Shown: in pieces, positions 62,550 through 64,000 of the stretch
Numbering within the stretch: position 1 is the first letter of the stretch
Layout of the letters: each line of letters opens with the position of its first letter
Assembly: GCA_902799555.1 (NCBI GenBank)
Contig: CADCBB010000007.1
Location: 1-64,000 of the forward strand
Source: an uncultured Bacteroidales bacterium
Lineage (GTDB): Bacteria; Bacteroidota; Bacteroidia; Bacteroidales; Paludibacteraceae
Direction: 5' to 3'
Length of the DNA: 64,000 bases
Notes under the pieces: generated by a model
Seen by the model: the letters and a program-made list of their open reading frames with translations, nothing else
What the model was told of the DNA's origin: nothing
Database searches by the model: none
Made by a program: the position numbers and the translations under genes

Positions 62550-62617
62550 ATTTTTGACAAAAAAAATCGTTTTTTATTCAAAAAAAGAAATTTTTATCAA
62601 ATAAAAATACATTTTTT

Positions 62618-63310
62618 ATGAAATATACTGATTTTGAGGATATAATGTCGGCAGAAAGGATGGGAAGATACCTCGATGCGTGCAACGGCGATACAAACAA
62701 GGCCATGACACTATATCGTAACAACTTACACCTTTCACAAGAAGTTTTCACAGTTGTTAGTTGCTTTGAAGTTGCGCTCCGCAATGCTATCGACAAACGA
62801 ATGGTTGCGTTATTCGGCAACGATTGGCTGCGTGATGCGATTATGCCTGGCGGTATATTTGATGATCCAAAGATGGCAGAGTCGCGCACACAAATACAGA
62901 AAGCATATAATAAATTGCTACACGATGGCACATACAAGCACTCAAAACTCCTATCGGCGCTCAATATGGGTACATGGAAGTATATGTTTGCCAATGTGCA
63001 GTATCGTGCTAGTGGCAAATGTTTGTTGAAGGTATTTCCGAACAAACCAAGGTCATCTGCAGAGTTCAATTGTAACAACACATATATCTTTAATGAGTTG
63101 GATAAGGTGAACACATTACGCAATCGTATTGCGCATCATGAGCCAATATGTTTTACACACTCTTCACAAACGGTCGATACCTCGTATATCATCAATGAGT
63201 ATCAAAAGATACAAACTCTTTTTGCATGGATGGGAATAGATAGCCACGCGCTACTCTACGGTCTTGATCATGTACAAGCAGTTTGCAACAAGATAAATCA
63301 AGTAAAATAA
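62618..63310 (+). CDS. Abi-like (HEPN-type) protein, possible abortive infection factor
   Basis: 230 residues, soluble. The order LYRNNLHLSQEVFTVVSCFEVALRNAID (about 30-57), a middle helical region and a C-terminal RNRIAHHEPI fits Abi_2-like proteins with the HEPN ribonuclease motif R-x4-H (here RNRIAH). Abi proteins of this type stop phage spread by killing or arresting the host, probably through RNA cleavage. It sits alone in the tRNA island with a long leader and an antisense promoter, which would suit tight control. Base composition is more A/T-rich than the core genes. Confidence 0.75.
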   Translation: MKYTDFEDIMSAERMGRYLDACNGDTNKAMTLYRNNLHLSQEVFTVVSCFEVALRNAIDKRMVALFGNDWLRDAIMPGGIFDDPKMAESRTQIQKAYNKLLHDGTYKHSKLLSALNMGTWKYMFANVQYRASGKCLLKVFPNKPRSSAEFNCNNTYIFNELDKVNTLRNRIAHHEPICFTHSSQTVDTSYIINEYQKIQTLFAWMGIDSHALLYGLDHVQAVCNKINQVK

Positions 63311-63541
63311 TAAACATCTATAATCAAAAGCATCACCAAAGGCGGATATTATCCTATATAAAAATAGCAAATATATGAAACGGCTATTCTTTTTATTAGA
63401 ATGCAAAGTAATAATAGACAGAGCGCAGCGGCGGAGAACCCTCCGAGAAGGGGTGTGAGAAGGCCCTCACAGGGATTCGAGGGCACCGACATTGCCTATG
63501 GCAATCCCACCTCGAAACCCAACAAGCTGCCGCTGGCACCT
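63311..63541. other. Gene-free region of the island with GC-rich repeats
   Basis: No gene. Holds the 25-bp dispersed repeat (63417-63441, reverse of 27479-27503), stems GTGAG/CTCAC (63454-63470) and ATTGCC/GGCAAT (63491-63505), and the 19-bp direct repeat (63520-63538). Confidence 0.6.
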
Positions 63542-63548
63542 TGTTCAA

Positions 63549-63602
63549 AGAAAAAAGACCATTTGCTTGCTTGAGTAAACTCAGACAGACAAATAGTCTT
63601 TT
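63549..63602 (-). terminator. Terminator after tRNA-Ser(CGA)
   Basis: Long stem on the minus strand: AAGACTATTTG pairs with CAAATGGTCTT, with inner CTGAG/CTCAG-like pairing around TTTA, then TTTTTTC. Confidence 0.85.
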
Positions 63603-63607
63603 TTCTT

Positions 63608-63625
63608 TGCGGAGAGTGAGGGATT
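63608..63625 (-). repeat. Right attachment-site copy within tRNA-Ser(CGA)
   Basis: Same 18 bp as 61296-61313; covers the end of the T arm, the 3' acceptor strand, the discriminator and two bases beyond. Confidence 0.8.
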
Positions 63626-63698
63626 CGAACCCCCGATACGACGTAATGCGTATACCGCATTTCGAGTGCGGCTCTTTCGACCACTCAGACAACTCTCC
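63610..63698 (-). tRNA. tRNA-Ser (anticodon CGA)
   Basis: 89 nt. Acceptor GGAGAGT/ACTCTCC, anticodon stem-loop CCGCACTCGAAATGCGG (anticodon CGA), long variable arm TATACGCATTACGTCGTA, T arm GGGGGTTCGAATCCC. Class II tRNA. Confidence 0.97.
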
Positions 63699-63767
63699 TT
63701 CGCGTTCGGCAACAAGATCGTAAGATCGATACCGCTCCGCTAAATCGATAGGACGACTTGTGCCTCC

Positions 63768-63812
63768 GCTCTCCCCACCACAAACGCTTCGCTGGTTTGT
63801 GTCGGGGACCCC
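63768..63812. repeat. 45-bp dispersed structured element in the tRNA-Ser(CGA) leader
   Basis: Differs from 11368-11413 at four positions (three substitutions and one base missing). It folds as TCCCC...GGGGA around CAAACGC...GCTGGTTTG. Both copies are in transcribed leaders (tRNA here, rpmI there). The leader between promoter and tRNA is about 135 nt, unusually long. Confidence 0.75.
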
Positions 63813-63840
63813 TATAATAGGGTTCAGCGGAAAAAGCGTG

Positions 63841-63871
63841 CAAAAGTACTGCTTTTTTTTCACATACGCAA
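63841..63871 (-). promoter_or_regulatory. Promoter for tRNA-Ser(CGA)
   Basis: Minus strand TTGC (63868-63871), 19 bp ending AAAAAGCAG, TACTTTTG (63841-63848). Confidence 0.82.
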
Positions 63872-63890
63872 ATTTTTGCGCATTTTTTTG

Positions 63891-64000
63891 CTATTTTGCC
63901 TTAATTTTGTCAAATCCGGAGCCGAAGACACCGCCTACATCGGCGATCGAGACGAGGGCATTCGGGTCGATCTCATGCACGATACCGAGCACCAACGAAC
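63891..64000 (-). CDS. YitT-like (DUF2179) membrane protein, C-terminal end only
   Basis: The last 35 residues of a gene running in from the right: VHEIDPNALVSIADVGGVFG then SGFDKIKAK and stop. It fits the DUF2179 end of YitT-family proteins ('eiDpxAFvtvxdvxgVxGxGF'). The rest is outside the window. Confidence 0.7.
   Translation of the reverse strand, partial: SLVLGIVHEIDPNALVSIADVGGVFGSGFDKIKAK

Larger units (their letters stand above)
61314..63607. mobile_element. Small genomic island inserted at the 3' end of tRNA-Ser(CGA)
   Basis: About 2.3 kb between two identical 18-bp copies of the tRNA 3' end. It holds a broken KilA-N gene, an Abi/HEPN-like gene and inward-facing promoters, and no recombinase. 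A 19-bp direct repeat (CAACAAGCTGCCGCTGGCA at 61326-61344 and 63520-63538) also lies near each end. The layout is that of an integrated element that rebuilt the tRNA 3' end and left the original end with its terminator on the far side. Lack of an integrase means it is a remnant or moves with outside help. Confidence 0.65.

Overview
The window looks like a chromosomal contig from a member of the Bacteroidota, most likely order Bacteroidales. The evidence is of three kinds. First, twenty sites fit the Bacteroidota sigma factor pattern, a TTGC/TTTGC box and TAnnTTTG separated by exactly 19 bp. Second, the gene set is typical: ligA with a DUF6913-like neighbour, DUF177-rpmF, TonB receptors, a PpiD-type isomerase, IgGFc/PKD exoproteins and proteins with type IX-like C-terminal tails. 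Third, gene starts have little Shine-Dalgarno signal. I cannot name genus or species. No CRISPR array, insertion sequence, rRNA or integrase was seen.

Layout. 1-5.4 kb (mostly - strand): cut-off pyruvate:ferredoxin oxidoreductase, an AAA ATPase, a 2[4Fe-4S] ferredoxin, then divIC, a small membrane protein and ruvC. 5.4-10.6 kb (+): secreted nuclease, ligA, DUF6913-like gene, dapA. 10.7-12.2 kb (-): infC-rpmI-rplT, with infC probably starting at AUU. 12.3-18.7 kb (+): lipoprotein, PpiD-like chaperone, AmpG-like transporter, pssA, secreted endonuclease I. 18.7-27.2 kb (+): two large IgGFc/PKD exoproteins around an OmpA/beta-barrel/coiled-coil protein, then a PAP2 phosphatase. 27.3-38 kb (+): tRNA-Val, cstA, a repeat-built secreted protein, engB, a TonB receptor, mutS, mltG and a USP-like gene. 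38-40.2 kb: a possible small RNA, tRNA-Ser(GCU), a CYTH enzyme and a CotH protein. 40.2-43.8 kb (-): DUF177, rpmF, rluB-like gene and two ABC-2 permeases. 43.8-44.5 kb: Crp/Fnr regulator. 44.5-58 kb (-): a tightly packed nine-gene run hpf, pectinesterase, MATE, RND adaptor, RND pump, Sfp-type transferase, dnaX, ygiQ, M23 peptidase. 58-64 kb is accessory: an uncharacterised gene with an iterated leader, a zeta-type toxin module behind four 23-bp-phased repeats, a formylglycine-generating-enzyme-like gene, and a small island of about 2.3 kb at the 3' end of tRNA-Ser(CGA), carrying a broken KilA-N gene and an Abi/HEPN-like gene. The window ends inside a YitT-like gene.

The most unusual features are genome-wide in style. 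Several families of short tandem repeats (7-mers such as CCTTTCA, CTAG-rich stretches, TCAGTATTCAG units, 9-mers and 11-mers) fill gaps between genes and also occur inside coding sequences, where they are translated as extra loops in at least nine conserved proteins. Five otherwise unrelated secreted proteins end in the same short tail (xxGxxxIxRxGKxYxxxGQ), a possible sorting signal. All functional calls come from reading the sequence and from recalled family features; no database search was run.
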